Part shown: positions 1-10,188 of the stretch, in pieces
Numbering within the stretch: position 1 is the stretch's first letter
Layout of the letters: every line of letters begins with the position of its first letter
NCBI GenBank assembly: GCA_043228905.1
Contig: JBHGNT010000005.1
Span: forward strand, 18,352,001 to 18,416,000
Length of the DNA stretch: 64,000 bases
DNA from: Azolla caroliniana
Taxonomy: Eukaryota; Polypodiophyta
Reading direction: 5' to 3'
Translations under genes and position numbers: made by a program
Notes under the pieces: model-generated
What the model saw: the letters and a program-made list of their open reading frames with translations, nothing else
What the model was told of the DNA's origin: nothing
Databases searched by the model: none

Positions 1-194
1 GGGATCCATAGCGGGAACCTCCGTACCTCCGTGACCGAGTTACAGTCGGGCTTCATAGCGGAGATGGCTTCCACCTTAGCCGGAGACGGTTTCCGGCCAT
101 ACGGTCCGCATAGATGTCCGACGACCATGATCTCTGATTGCCCGAAGGCCGATTTTTCCCCGGAGAAGGTGAGCCTCGCGTCCTCTAGCCTCTG
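1..194 (-). pseudogene. GYP-A reverse transcriptase, distal fragment
   Basis: On the minus strand this continues the reverse transcriptase reading that stops at 5674. It matches the plus-strand GYP-B copy near 22825-23010 almost base for base. Readable residues on the minus strand include the block around GEKSAFGQSEIMVVGH, followed by GRKPSPAKVEAI, the RT thumb region of Ty3/gypsy elements. It was cut off from the rest of the gene by the COP1 insertion; the duplicated target CTCTG lies at 190-194 and 5674-5678. The remainder of GYP-A lies left of the window. Confidence 0.9.
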
Positions 195-483
195 TGTCGA
201 ATACATGTGTATAATGGACGTATTCACACTATCCCGTTTTGGCCATTTATGTAATTAGCATAAAGGGTAGTTGCCCTAAGTCGGTCCCTATATATAGTGA
301 CCTTGTAACCTTTTTGTAAGGTTGGTTGTTGTATTGCTTTGTGAATAAAGAAACTCTTTTGTGTCTCTCTCTCTCTCTCTCTCACACTCTCTCTGTGCAA
401 CGACATAGAAACAGTCATACGCAGGTACTCTACAGCACTCGAATGCTCCTTGATCTTCCGCAAAGACGACCTTGTCCCCAACA
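195..483 (+). repeat. COP1 5' LTR
   Basis: Starts TGTCGAATAC and ends CCCCAACA, so it has canonical TG...CA ends. A CT microsatellite lies at about 363-383. No mismatch to the 3' LTR was found by eye. Confidence 0.97.
288..349 (+). promoter_or_regulatory. COP1 LTR promoter and poly(A) signal
   Basis: A TATA-type box CTATATATAG at 288-297 is followed by AATAAA at 344-349, in the order expected for the U3-R boundary region. The same pair recurs in the 3' LTR at about 5478-5487 and 5534-5539, where it would serve polyadenylation. The roles are inferred from position and motif only. Confidence 0.65.
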
Positions 484-485
484 TC

Positions 486-497
486 TGGTATCAGAGC
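486..497 (+). other. COP1 primer binding site
   Basis: TGGTATCAGAGC, two bases after the 5' LTR, is the standard plant copia primer binding site complementary to the 3' end of initiator tRNA-Met. Confidence 0.93.
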
Positions 498-1177
498 CTG
501 CACAGTAGTCGGTCCTTCAATCCGCTGTCGGCCGTCGTCTCAGCATTCGGTTTCCTGCGTCATTCGAAAAAGAGAGAAGAAGAACAAAAGAAAAAACGAG
601 GTTTTGCACCTCATCGCGTTAGATCCTCTTGCTTGGAGTAAGCCATCAGGTTGTACTCTGTTCCTTGTGATCGTAACCGCTCGAGGTGAAATCCCCTTGT
701 GTATCATTGACACGATCGTGCTCCATTCGGTTAAACGGCATCCGAAGTAGTCAACAAATGCTGCTCGCCGCTCGTTGTAACCACTCGGTGCAGATCGGTC
801 TCAAGACAACAACCCCAATTCGTGCTTCATCCGGCTGATCGACATTCGAGAGGATCAGTTGGATCTGTCTCTCTCGTCGCTGCAGCCACCCGAAGCAGAA
901 TCGGTCCAGATAATCGGTTTCAATAATCGGTATTCGGCATATATATCCGAAGCGAACCGGGCTCACTCCGACTCGGCAACATCCGGGAAGACCAGTCGGT
1001 TCTGTCCCTCAAGCTACCGGAGTCAATTCGAGCAAGTTCAACAAATACATATATCCGAAGCCGAACCGACTCGGGTTCAAATCCGACTAGAACGATATCG
1101 GGTGAGCCAACCAGCTGCACTCCTTCAAGGTTCGTAGTCAACTCCGAACCGAGCTTCGCCAACCGAAACCAAATTTG
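498..1177 (+). other. COP1 untranslated leader
   Basis: About 680 bases between the primer binding site and the gag-pol ATG. Only short ORFs occur here and I see no conserved domain. It would hold dimerisation and packaging signals in a copia RNA, but none can be identified by eye. Confidence 0.6.
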
Positions 1178-4100
1178 ATGGCATCAACATCCGGCTCGTC
1201 AGAAATGAGTCTACGAAAGTTCGATGGATCGAACTTTAACTTCTGGAAGGAGCAAATGCAGGACTATCTCATAGTCAAGGGGCAAATCGATCCCATCGAA
1301 AATGAAGAACCTCCAGAAGGATACAAACCAATTGAGTGGCAGAAGCTGGACAGAATCGTCCGCGCCACGATTCGGATGCACCTATCGGAATCGGTATACT
1401 TTACGGTGCAATCGTGTACGACAGCATTCGAACTGTGGAAAACACTGTCGGACACTTACGAAAAGAAGGTCGCCGCAACGAAGATGTTTCTGATCCGGCG
1501 CCTCTATAACTTGCGGATGAAAGAATCCGATTCGGTCCAAGCACACCTCAATGAGTACGAAAGTATAAGCTCCCAAATCTCATCTCAGGGGACGGCAATC
1601 GAGGATGAACTCAGAGCAATGATACTCATGAGTAGCCTTCCCTCATCATGGGAAACTTTCGTCACAACCGTGTGCAACGCGTCAACCACGGCTGTTAAGT
1701 ACTCCGAAGTCACGAGCGCAATCCTGACCGAAGCAGCTCGGAGAAAGTCTTTCGCCAAAGACTCAACAGACGACGCTTATGTAGTACAAGGTTCGACAGA
1801 CCGATCGAACATACGAGGAAGAGATTCCTCACGGCCGCCGAACAATCAACGAAGACGGAGCCAGTCACGGGATAACCGAATCTGCAACTATTGCAAGAAA
1901 CCCGGACACATCAAAGCCGACTGCCGCGCACTCAAGAACAAGAACAACAAGAAGAGTGGCCGGCATGAGGAGATCAATTACGTCAGCTTCTCAGCTGATG
2001 TACTACCGGACGACTCGAATATACTATCAATCGAAAATCCAGTCGGATCAGAAGTTCTACTCACGACTGAAGAATCGAGCACATGGCTCTTAGATTCGGG
2101 CGCGTCATTTCACGTGACTCCTCATCGATCCCAATTTCGGCAATATACGATCCGTCACTCCGACTCAGTTCGAGTCGGCAACTCACAACACTGTGACATC
2201 ATCGGAATCGGCACAGTAGAGCTCAACCTTGCAGGTGGCTCTACACTTGTACTCCACAATGTCCGACATGTACCCGAGCTCTCAAGGCCATTGATCTCAG
2301 TCGGACAACTAGATGAAGACGGCATTCGTGCCGGTTTTTCTTCGGGAGGGTGGACACTCCACAGGGGGAACCTCCTGCTTGCTAGAGGACCCAAGATACA
2401 CTCACTGTATCCGTTACATGTTACGCTCAGAGAGGGTAACCTGTTTTTGGTGGATATTCCTGTGTCATCACTATGGCACAGAAGATTAGGACACCTCAGC
2501 AAGGCCGGCATTACGCATCTATCTAGAGCCGGATACATCCCTAAACTCTCCTTCTCCGACCATCAATTCTGCGAGCATTGCCAGTATGGCAAACAAGTAG
2601 CCGCATCACACCCGACATCAGCACCAAGAGAAACGAGACCTCTCGATTTGGTCCACTCGGACGTCTGTGGCCCAATGCCGCATCAGTCTCTCGGCGGTGC
2701 CTCTTACTTCGTCACTTTTATTGACGATTCGACTCGAAAGGTGTGGGCTTATCCGATTCGCACCAAAGATCGGGTCTTCTCGATCTTCTCAGATTGGCTC
2801 GCTACGGTAGAAAATCAAACCGACCGAAAGCTGAAATGCCTTCGGACCGACAACGGGGGAGAGTTCAAATCCGAAGAATTCGTCAAATTCTGCCGACAAC
2901 GCGGCATCCGACGTGAACTTACGGCACCACACAGTCCGGAGCAAAACGGGATTGCCGAACGCATGAATCGGACAATCCAAGAACGGATAGTTTCCATGCT
3001 CCAACACTCCGGACTGTCGGATGGCTTCTGGGCAGAGGCTCTACTCACGGCAGTACACATAATCAATATGTCGCCAAGTAGACCTCTAGGACTTCAAATT
3101 CCTCAGGAACTATGGATCGGCAGTAAGCCGAATTACGACAAGCTGAGGATCTTCGGATGCGAGGCGTACGCCCTCATTCCGAAAGATGATCGCCGAAAAC
3201 TTGCACCTCGGTCCAGGAAATGCATTTTCCTTGGATATGGATCAGACGGCGAAATGGGATACCGACTCTGGGACCCCGAACGCAGACTAATCGTTCGAAG
3301 TTCGGACGTTGTGTTCAACGAGTCGGCTATGAATCCATCAATCGAAAAACCGATCGAAGTCCGAAGGGTAACATTTTCCGATGTGCCGACCCTTCAAGAA
3401 GGCCCCGCTCTCAACACACGGTCAGCTTCACGGGTAGCTGAACCTTACACCACCGACTCGGACAACCCCGACTCGGCACAGCAGAACAATCCGCTTTCGG
3501 ACCATCCGACCTCGATACTTGATGCGACCAGTCCAATCATACCTCGACGATCCGAGAGACTGTCGCAACCTCCGGAGAGGTACTCTCCTGGAATTTTCTT
3601 CACCGACGCCGGCGAACCGACGTCTTACGAAGAAGCATCGACATCTGTCGATTCAGCCACCTGGCATCTGGCGATGGAGTCGGAAATGCACTCCATTCGG
3701 GCAAACAAGACTTGGGATCTGGTCGAATTACCTAGGAACCGACGTGCTCTTCCTTGCAAGTGGGTTTATCGACTAAAAGAGACGTCTGATTCGACCACCC
3801 CAAAGTACAAGGCCAGATTAGTTGCGAAGGGCTTCCGACAAGAATATGGCGTCGACTTCGACGAGATTTTTTCACCAGTGGTGAAAATGACAACCCTTCG
3901 TTTCCTACTCGGCGTAGTGGCAGCCGACAACTTGGAGCTGATTCAGCTAGATGTCAAAACAGCCTTCCTCCATGGTGATCTCGAAGAGGAAATTTATATG
4001 GAGCAGCCAAAAGGCTTCGTGGCAACTGGCCAAGAACATCTAGTCTGCCGACTCAGGAAGAGTCTATACGGCCTCAAACAGGCACCACGACAATGGTACA

Positions 4101-5191
4101 AGAAGTTCGACGACTTCATCCAATCGATCGGCTTCTCAAGAAGCGATGAGGACCATTGTCTCTTCACCAACACAGCTCAAGATGGATCACCCATCTTCCT
4201 CATCATTTACGTGGACGACATGCTAATTTCTGGACGCCACGCGGGCGAACTTGCCGATCTCATTCGGCAACTGCGGTTGAAGTTTGCCATGAAGGACCTC
4301 GGTCCGGCACGACACATACTCGGCATGAAGATTAGTCGGCATCGCGATAAACGACATCTGTTTTTGTCTCAGACCGACTATATCGGACGTGTCTTGGCAC
4401 GCTTCAACATGCAATCAGCCAAATCTGCTTCAACCCCGCTCCCCATGAATCTTCGGCTCTCTCAGCGAGACTGCCCGACATCCGATCCGGAGGGGGAAGA
4501 TATGAAGTCGGTACCGTATGCACCGGCAGTCGGCTCCCTTATGTACCTGATGGTCGCGACACGGCCTGATATTTCTCACGCCGTAGGAGTCGTTAGCAGA
4601 TTTATGCACAATCCTGGCCGATCGCATTGGAACGCAGTCAAGCATGTGTTCAGATATCTGGCTGGCACAAAAGACCATGGCATTCTTTTCGGTCCGAACC
4701 GAACCTCAGGCGTAGTCGGCTACACCGACTCGGACTTCGCCGGCTGTATAGACAGTCGGAAATCAACAACCGGATACTGCTTCAAATTCGGCAATGGAGC
4801 AATCTCGTGGAAGTCGAAACTTCAGGAGTGCACAGCGACCTCAACGACCGAAGCAGAATATGTAGCTGCGTCCGACGCAGCAAAAGAAGCTTTGTGGCTC
4901 GGTCGGCTGGCGCACACGTTTCGACAAGTCGACCATGACTCGGCTCCAGTTGTCTACAGCGACAGTCAAGGTGCTGTTGCCTTGTCGAAAAATCCGGTTC
5001 ACCACAACGCCTCCAAACATATCGACGTTCGATATCACTTCGTTCGGGACTGCGTCATTTCAGGGAAAATCGGTCTAGAGAAAATATCCACAACCGACAA
5101 TGTCGCAGATGGAATGACCAAGTGTCTTTCGGCAGACCGTTTTCGGTCTCTTCGGCATCAGATGGGCGTAACGACAAACCAGTCCGGTTAG
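1178..5191 (+). CDS. COP1 gag-pol polyprotein, intact
   Basis: A single open frame of 1337 residues from the ATG at 1178. The codon before it is TTG, so the longer frame from 1175 is not a better start. Domain order is the Ty1/copia order. Gag comes first, with a CCHC knuckle CNYCKKPGHIKADC near residue 235. The aspartic protease motif WLLDSGASFHVT is near 304. Integrase follows with the HHCC zinc region (WHRRLGHLS...CEHCQ, from about 432) and catalytic residues in DVCGPM, RTDNGGEF and EQNGIAERMN. Reverse transcriptase has YVDDMLISG near 1011. RNase H runs from GYTDSDFAG (about 1180) through STTEAEY to YSDSQGAV. Length is normal for copia. I see no frameshift or missing catalytic residue, so the element may be competent for movement. 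Confidence 0.96.
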   Translation: MASTSGSSEMSLRKFDGSNFNFWKEQMQDYLIVKGQIDPIENEEPPEGYKPIEWQKLDRIVRATIRMHLSESVYFTVQSCTTAFELWKTLSDTYEKKVAATKMFLIRRLYNLRMKESDSVQAHLNEYESISSQISSQGTAIEDELRAMILMSSLPSSWETFVTTVCNASTTAVKYSEVTSAILTEAARRKSFAKDSTDDAYVVQGSTDRSNIRGRDSSRPPNNQRRRSQSRDNRICNYCKKPGHIKADCRALKNKNNKKSGRHEEINYVSFSADVLPDDSNILSIENPVGSEVLLTTEESSTWLLDSGASFHVTPHRSQFRQYTIRHSDSVRVGNSQHCDIIGIGTVELNLAGGSTLVLHNVRHVPELSRPLISVGQLDEDGIRAGFSSGGWTLHRGNLLLARGPKIHSLYPLHVTLREGNLFLVDIPVSSLWHRRLGHLSKAGITHLSRAGYIPKLSFSDHQFCEHCQYGKQVAASHPTSAPRETRPLDLVHSDVCGPMPHQSLGGASYFVTFIDDSTRKVWAYPIRTKDRVFSIFSDWLATVENQTDRKLKCLRTDNGGEFKSEEFVKFCRQRGIRRELTAPHSPEQNGIAERMNRTIQERIVSMLQHSGLSDGFWAEALLTAVHIINMSPSRPLGLQIPQELWIGSKPNYDKLRIFGCEAYALIPKDDRRKLAPRSRKCIFLGYGSDGEMGYRLWDPERRLIVRSSDVVFNESAMNPSIEKPIEVRRVTFSDVPTLQEGPALNTRSASRVAEPYTTDSDNPDSAQQNNPLSDHPTSILDATSPIIPRRSERLSQPPERYSPGIFFTDAGEPTSYEEASTSVDSATWHLAMESEMHSIRANKTWDLVELPRNRRALPCKWVYRLKETSDSTTPKYKARLVAKGFRQEYGVDFDEIFSPVVKMTTLRFLLGVVAADNLELIQLDVKTAFLHGDLEEEIYMEQPKGFVATGQEHLVCRLRKSLYGLKQAPRQWYKKFDDFIQSIGFSRSDEDHCLFTNTAQDGSPIFLIIYVDDMLISGRHAGELADLIRQLRLKFAMKDLGPARHILGMKISRHRDKRHLFLSQTDYIGRVLARFNMQSAKSASTPLPMNLRLSQRDCPTSDPEGEDMKSVPYAPAVGSLMYLMVATRPDISHAVGVVSRFMHNPGRSHWNAVKHVFRYLAGTKDHGILFGPNRTSGVVGYTDSDFAGCIDSRKSTTGYCFKFGNGAISWKSKLQECTATSTTEAEYVAASDAAKEALWLGRLAHTFRQVDHDSAPVVYSDSQGAVALSKNPVHHNASKHIDVRYHFVRDCVISGKIGLEKISTTDNVADGMTKCLSADRFRSLRHQMGVTTNQSG

Positions 5192-5384
5192 AGCCGGACA
5201 CAGAGCAGGATGGTTCCCGACAACCGACATCAGTTCCTTAATGATCGGCTTCAACTGTTCCGACCCGACCAGTTCGGTCTTCTGCCTTCGAACCCTGCCG
5301 ACTCGAACAAAGCTGATATGTCCGAGAACCTAAGTCTATACCTGTAATCTTAGATAACCCATGTATACGCCCATTACGGGGGAG
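5192..5384 (+). other. COP1 3' untranslated region and polypurine tract
   Basis: A non-coding stretch after the TAG stop, ending in GGGGGAG at 5378-5384 directly before the 3' LTR. That is the expected plus-strand primer (polypurine tract). Confidence 0.8.
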
Positions 5385-5673
5385 TGTCGAATACATGTGT
5401 ATAATGGACGTATTCACACTATCCCGTTTTGGCCATTTATGTAATTAGCATAAAGGGTAGTTGCCCTAAGTCGGTCCCTATATATAGTGACCTTGTAACC
5501 TTTTTGTAAGGTTGGTTGTTGTATTGCTTTGTGAATAAAGAAACTCTTTTGTGTCTCTCTCTCTCTCTCTCTCACACTCTCTCTGTGCAACGACATAGAA
5601 ACAGTCATACGCAGGTACTCTACAGCACTCGAATGCTCCTTGATCTTCCGCAAAGACGACCTTGTCCCCAACA
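5385..5673 (+). repeat. COP1 3' LTR
   Basis: 289 bp, TGTCGAATAC to CCCCAACA, read as identical to the 5' LTR. It is followed by the target duplication CTCTG at 5674-5678. Confidence 0.97.
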
Positions 5674-7268
5674 CTCTGCAGCACCCTCTCACAGTCGTCA
5701 ATGTGTGTCGCCACGAATTTCCGGCATCCGTCCGGTCCGATTGTTTCGTCCTTTTCCTCCACCGGACATCCCTTGATTGGGATGTCATCCAAGAATGGCA
5801 TGGTGATGTCTGGGATACAATCCCTCAGCACCTTGTTCATCGCATTCACCATGTGGGCCACCGAGTTCGTCCCTCCTTGCGGCAGGGTGCACATCCGCAC
5901 TAGGCCGAGAGGAGTCTGCATCGTCGTAATGTCTCTGCTCTCTACGGCTAGTTGGAACTGATCGTACCCCGAGTACAGATCACCGACTGAGTAGATCGAC
6001 CTTCCGGCGAAGGCCTCCGCGAACTCGTCTATCGTTGGTCCGATTCCTACGTTCCGAATGGTCACTCTGTTGACCGGCTGCAGGTCTTGAATGAAGCGCA
6101 ACGTCCCATTCTTCTTCGGTACAGTAAACCACCAGTTCGAGTACGGGGCACTCGACGGTTCGAGGATGCCCATATCAACTTTCTGCCTTAAAAGCTCCAT
6201 CAGCTCCGGGATGTGAGCTCTCGGTACCGAAATTGGTTTGAGATTCCATGGTACATGCGGTACTGTGAATATCACCATCGGCTTCACGACTGTCAGGTCT
6301 ACGCACCCGATTTCTTCCGGCGAGAATGCGAAGGCTTTCCCGTGCCTTTCGAGCATTCTCCGAAACCGGTCTTCTTCCGCCAGCAGTAGGAACCCGCCCC
6401 CACCGATTTTGAGCTCCCGTAGCGTTCTGTCGGTGAAGGTGTGTCCTATGCAGGCCGGATCACGTAAACTGGGGTCCGACGCGACCCCCTTGATTCGTAA
6501 CTCGCTGCCCTCCGGTAAGGGTGCCGCGACTGGCCTTACCTTCCGGTCCGCAGTCTTGTACTTCGTGTTTACCTGGGCCGTCCGATCCGACTCGAGCGCC
6601 CGACTGAAGTCCGCGATGACTCCATACATCTCTTCTGAACAAACTGGTATCGTCTGGTCCTCTTTAAGGCCCGCTCCGACCACCTCTCGCAGTATTCCCA
6701 AGGTATCGTCGAAGGAGACCGCCTCCACGGCTCCGTTGATTTCCTCGCTGGGCCCGAGAACTCCGCACGCCCGAAGTCGCTCTTCCGCCCTTGTCTTTTC
6801 TTGACCTACGACGCCGACTATCGTACACCCTCCGTTGTTGGAGAAACAAAACTTCCTACTTATGGTACAAGGATTCTTTGGTTTCGCTTTTATCGTACAT
6901 TTGTGGGGTTTTCCTGGAGTGTCCGGACTGTCGCGGCCCCACGCCTTGGCAGCCCTCTCTAAAACTCCTCTCGGTTCTCGCCACCGAGGGACTCGCGGTT
7001 TCGCTTGTGGTTGGGTCGTACCGTCAGTAACTGGACTGAATGACGCCCGTCTTGGCTCTTGACCCTCGCGTAAGCCGACCCGTTGTCCAACACCTTGGTC
7101 TCCATTCGCGCCGCCGTAATGTACGGTTCCCCTAAAATGACCGGGTGCGAGGACGTTTCCTGCACAAAGAAGTGTTGGTCTATTTCGACGTCGTCGATCT
7201 TGACTCGTACGTTTGGGCATGCCCTGTGTAGTTCCTCGGTGGCGCGCGTTGCCGCCCGTATCTTCCAC
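5674..7268 (-). pseudogene. GYP-A pol: spacer and reverse transcriptase
   Basis: The open frame on the minus strand reads through a linker with no domain I recognise, then the RT. Readable blocks are FTVPKKNGTLRFIQDLQPVN, SIYSVGDLYSGYDQFQL, MQTPLGLVRM and the active-site block MPFLDDIPIKG. The catalytic pair sits in FLDD rather than the usual YIDD/YVDD. The gene is interrupted after THIDDCERVLQ by COP1 and continues at 194. The linker between protease and RT is unusually long (more than 200 residues). Confidence 0.85.
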
Positions 7269-8095
7269 CCGTGCTTAGTGTTGATTGGCCATTTCCCCTT
7301 TTTGTAGAAATCCATGGACATAAGGTTTATTTCCGAACCGTGGTCCACCAGTGCCACCACCGGTTCCTGAACATCTCCGATTTTCACCGGGGTTTCCGTG
7401 GTCGCTCGGGCCCAGTGTGGCCTCGAATAGTGGCTCTCTGCCCACTCGTCTTCCAACGCCATGTCCTCTATGTGCGCTGTCCGCACTTCCACCGGCCTTT
7501 CCGGTTCTACCTCCGTCGACAGCCTCTTCCTCTTCACCAAGTCCACGATGGAGTCGTGGAACTCCTTCTTGGCTATCCTGAGCACCTCTCGCAACGACAG
7601 TTCCACCTTGCTGTCGAGGATTCGTTCTTCCAGGACCTTTCGTAGGTCCGTGGTCCTTTCGATCTCCGTGCCCAACCGGTATCCGCCCTTCTTGTGGTTA
7701 TCCCGGGCACTGGACTCACCGACCTCGTTCCTTTTCGGCCCGAATCGGGTTTCGTATCTCTGTGAGGGTCTGGTCCCTCCGTTTCTACCCACCCGTTTGT
7801 AGCGAGGCCTTCCAGCACTGTCGGCCAAAACTCGGCTTTGCTCTCCTTCCGGGCCCCGCTGCCCCCGACCCGAATACCGGCTGACGCTGAGTAGTGGACG
7901 GTTTCCACGTGCCGGGCTGCCGCCTCTTCCATCAGCCTTTTCATTTCCTCTCTTCCATCGTTTCGGTTCAGGGCCCTCCGGGTATCGTTGGCGTGCACCC
8001 GACCCTCCCACAGGTACACTACCCGGCTTCTCAAAGCCTCCATAAAGTCCCCGCAGTCTTTCCGGATGTGGCCGACCTCGTCGCACCACATGCAC
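6959..8095 (-). pseudogene. GYP-A protease region
   Basis: The frame contains a retropepsin-like active site in PVVALVDHGSEINLMSMDF (about 7325-7375), later HPVILGEPYITAARMETKVL, matching the retropepsin fold order. D-H-G replaces the usual D-S/T-G. The upstream part of this frame is out of phase with gag. The frame ends before the RT frame, so gag, protease and RT are not continuous here. Confidence 0.75.
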
Positions 8096-8226
8096 CTACT
8101 TCCTGCCGGAAACCGTCGGTCACGAGCCTGATCGCCACCTTCCCTCCGAGCCTGGGCAATCTGGAGATCCTTTACCGCTCGTGTCAACTCCTCCAGAGCT
8201 GTTCCCCCGGACGAGCCTTTGATCAT
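7573..8226 (-). pseudogene. GYP-A gag, C-terminal part with zinc knuckle
   Basis: Minus-strand frame with one CCHC knuckle CMWCDEVGHIRKDC, the nucleocapsid signature, followed by ALRSRVVYLWEGRVHA as in GYP-B (20346-20460). It is separated from the gag N-terminal frame by the 26-bp repeat expansion at about 8335-8405. Confidence 0.85.
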
Positions 8227-8334
8227 GCCGGTCGAAGACGAACCGGTTTCGAGCCACTCCCGGGTCTCTTCCCCTCGTGCCTATGGTATCGGTTCGAGCT
8301 TCCTTGCTGCGACAGGTCCCGCCCCGGTCGCCTC

Positions 8335-8405
8335 CCACCGTTTGTCAAAACGGCACACTCCCACCGTTTGTCAAAACGGCACACTCCCACCGTTTGTCAA
8401 AACGG
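8335..8405. repeat. 26-bp tandem triplication in GYP-A gag
   Basis: The unit beginning CCACCGTTTGTCAAAACGGC occurs about three times, once in GYP-B at the same gag position (about 20071-20096). Two extra copies add 52 bp and break the frame. The unit itself contains the short inverted repeat CCGTTTTGACAAACGG. Confidence 0.9.
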
Positions 8406-8986
8406 CCGCAGACTCTCTTTACCGCAGCCCAGTCGGTCATCAGCCCGTCTTTGGTTTCCAGTAAGGAGCCAACTTGCCCCCGATCCTGTGTGTCAACCGA
8501 TTTCACAAATAGTAGGACACGACTTGTGTCCAGAACAGTCCGATCGAGCGCCGAAAGGCGCGCAAAGTGTTCCTCAAACTCCTGGAGGAGTACCGACGCA
8601 TTTCTTCCTTTGTTGGGGGACTCCACCCATTCCATGAAGCTTCGCTTCGTAAGTCGAAGCGCGTCATCCAGCCCGTATTTCTCCAGGAGCCGTCCTTCGA
8701 ACTCTTCCCAAGTCCGGCTCTCCGCCCGGATCTCGAGCACCTCCGCATGGATGCCCCGCATCGCCACTCGAGGGAATCCGGCAAGACGCCTCTCTTCCGG
8801 GATATCCCTCATCAACATCTCCGCCCGGTAGGACGCCAAATAACTCGTGGCATCCTTTCCGCTGAACCGGCCGATCGTACCGACGATCGCCTCAATAGCC
8901 CTGTCAAGGGCGCCGGTGCCCTCGCGCGCGCTCACTATCCGGTCCACGGCCGAAGCCATGGCCTCTGCAAGATCCGACCCCCTCAT
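8345..8986 (-). pseudogene. GYP-A gag, N-terminal part
   Basis: The ATG at 8986 (MRGSDLAEAM) is preferred over the upstream GTG at 9013. The protein matches GYP-B gag (9731-10188, 19950 onward) with the blocks IVGTIGRFSGKDATSYL and MEWVESPNKGRNA. The frame runs into GRFDKRWE and then into the tandem repeat. Two extra 26-bp copies shift the frame and end translation at 8345. This is the capsid-like region of a gypsy Gag. Confidence 0.85.
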
Positions 8987-9030
8987 CTTTTGCTCCTCTG
9001 CCGCTTGTTTCACGTCGGGTTCACCAAAGA

Positions 9031-9133
9031 TGTCGCATTGTTACGCGCGTGCGTGGAGAAACAAGGCGGGACCATCGAGGTCTTGAACCGAAGAGTAGGT
9101 GATAGAAGGGGAAAGAGAAAGAGAGAGACGCTC
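9031..9133 (-). repeat. GYP-A 5' LTR remnant
   Basis: On the minus strand this is the last ~103 bp of the GYP-A/B family LTR, ending ...GCGACA before the primer binding site. It is the inverted counterpart of 9585-9686. The rest of the LTR is missing at the junction with GYP-B. Confidence 0.9.
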
Positions 9134-9686
9134 GGGTACAAAGGTATATCCTAGGTAGTTAGATTCGGTAGGTAGGAAGTTAATAAGGGAAACGGCTCCC
9201 CTCTTGAAGCTATAAAAGAGAGGGAGACGCGGGGAGACAAGGCATTAAATTTTATTGAGGACGAAGTGCTGGCGGACCGAAACCGAACGCTTCTCCTCTG
9301 TTCGTTCTGCATCGCTCTTCTCTGCAGGTTTTCGGGAGGCTCACGCTGCTTCGAGGAACGCCCGTGTGCTTCTGGCAGCACCTCCATCCTATCCCCTTTC
9401 GTGCGCAGACGAGCAGGCATCGACATCTGTTCGCCGGCCTGTTAGGTTGTAACCGCTCGCGTGCTCTGTTGTTTATTTGTCATTCATTAATATACAAACA
9501 TTCGTGTTTCTCTGTCTCTGTGTCCATTCGTGTCTTCTGCGTTGACAGGGCCATGTCCCTAAGTTTCTTTGCTCATACGTAACCGAGCGTCTCTCTCTTT
9601 CTCTTTCCCCTTCTATCACCTGCTCTTTGGTTCAAGACCCCGGTGGTCCCGCCTCGTTCTCCACGCACGCACGTAGTAACGCGACA
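9134..9686 (+). repeat. GYP-B 5' LTR, truncated at its 5' end
   Basis: Corresponds to 25212-25767 of the 3' LTR. The first ~98 bp of the LTR are absent at the head-to-head junction. A TATA-like box (GCTATAAAAG, about 9209-9218) and the ...GCGACA end are present. Confidence 0.9.
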
Positions 9687-9690
9687 TCTT

Positions 9691-9703
9691 TGGTGAACCC
9701 GAC
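9691..9703 (+). other. GYP-B primer binding site
   Basis: TGGTGAACCCGAC lies four bases after the LTR end. GYP-A has the same motif inverted, and a near copy occurs at about 61767-61779. Position and conservation support a primer binding site, but I could not assign the tRNA. Confidence 0.65.
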
Positions 9704-9730
9704 GTGAACAAGGCGGCAGAGGCGCAGAAG

Positions 9731-10188
9731 ATGACGGGGTCGAATCTTGCAGAGGCCATGGCTTCGGCCGTGGACCGGATAGTGAGCGCGCGCGAGGGCA
9801 TCGGCGCCCTTGACAGGGCTATTGAGGCAATCGTCGGTACGATCGGCCGGTTCAGTGGAAAGGATGCCACGAGTTATTTGGCGTCTTACCGGGCGGAGAT
9901 GTTGATGAGGGATATTCCAGAAGAGAGGCGTCTTGCCGGATTCCCTCGAGTGGCGATGTCGGGCATCCATGCGGAGGTGCTTGAGGTCCGGGCGGAGAGC
10001 CGGACCTGGGAGGAGTTCGAAGTACGGCTCCTGGAAAAATACGGGCTGGATGACGCGCTTCAGCTTTCGAAGCGGGGCTTCATGGAGTGGGTGGAGTCCC
10101 CCAACAAAGGAAGAAATGCGTCGGTACTCCTCCGGGAGTTTGAGGAACGCTTTGCGCGCCTTTCAGCGCTCGATCGGACCGTTCTGGA
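9731..10188 (+). pseudogene. GYP-B gag, N-terminal part
   Basis: Starts at ATG 9731 (MTGSNLAEAM); the longer frame from 9704 begins with GTG. It includes IVGTIGRFSGKDATSYL and FMEWVESPNKGRN, and ends at the GYP-N insertion after RTVLD. The frame resumes in phase at 19950, so gag would be about 441 codons without the insertion. Confidence 0.88.

Larger units (their letters stand above)
195..5673 (+). mobile_element. COP1, complete Ty1/copia LTR retrotransposon
   Basis: A full-length autonomous-looking copia element of 5479 bp. It has two 289-bp LTRs (195-483, 5385-5673) that I read as identical, a tRNA-iMet primer binding site, one open gag-pol frame, and a purine run just before the 3' LTR. 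It is flanked by the 5-bp target duplication CTCTG (190-194 and 5674-5678). The target is the RT gene of GYP-A on the opposite strand. Identical LTRs, an intact ORF and a perfect target duplication make this the youngest insertion in the window. Confidence 0.97.
5674..9133 (-). mobile_element. GYP-A, degenerate Ty3/gypsy element (right part)
   Basis: In element order, right to left: an LTR remnant (9031-9133), a TGGTGAACCCGAC-type primer binding site just inside it, gag, protease, then reverse transcriptase running into COP1 and on to 1-194. It matches GYP-B (9134-25767) closely throughout. Several frame breaks make it non-functional. Integrase and the 3' LTR lie left of the window. The LTR is cut at 9133, where it meets the GYP-B LTR head-to-head. 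Confidence 0.92.

Noticed and set aside
486-497. TGGTATCAGAGC sites as parts of tRNA genes
   Set aside because: Only the 12-base primer match is present beside each LTR, with no tRNA fold around it.
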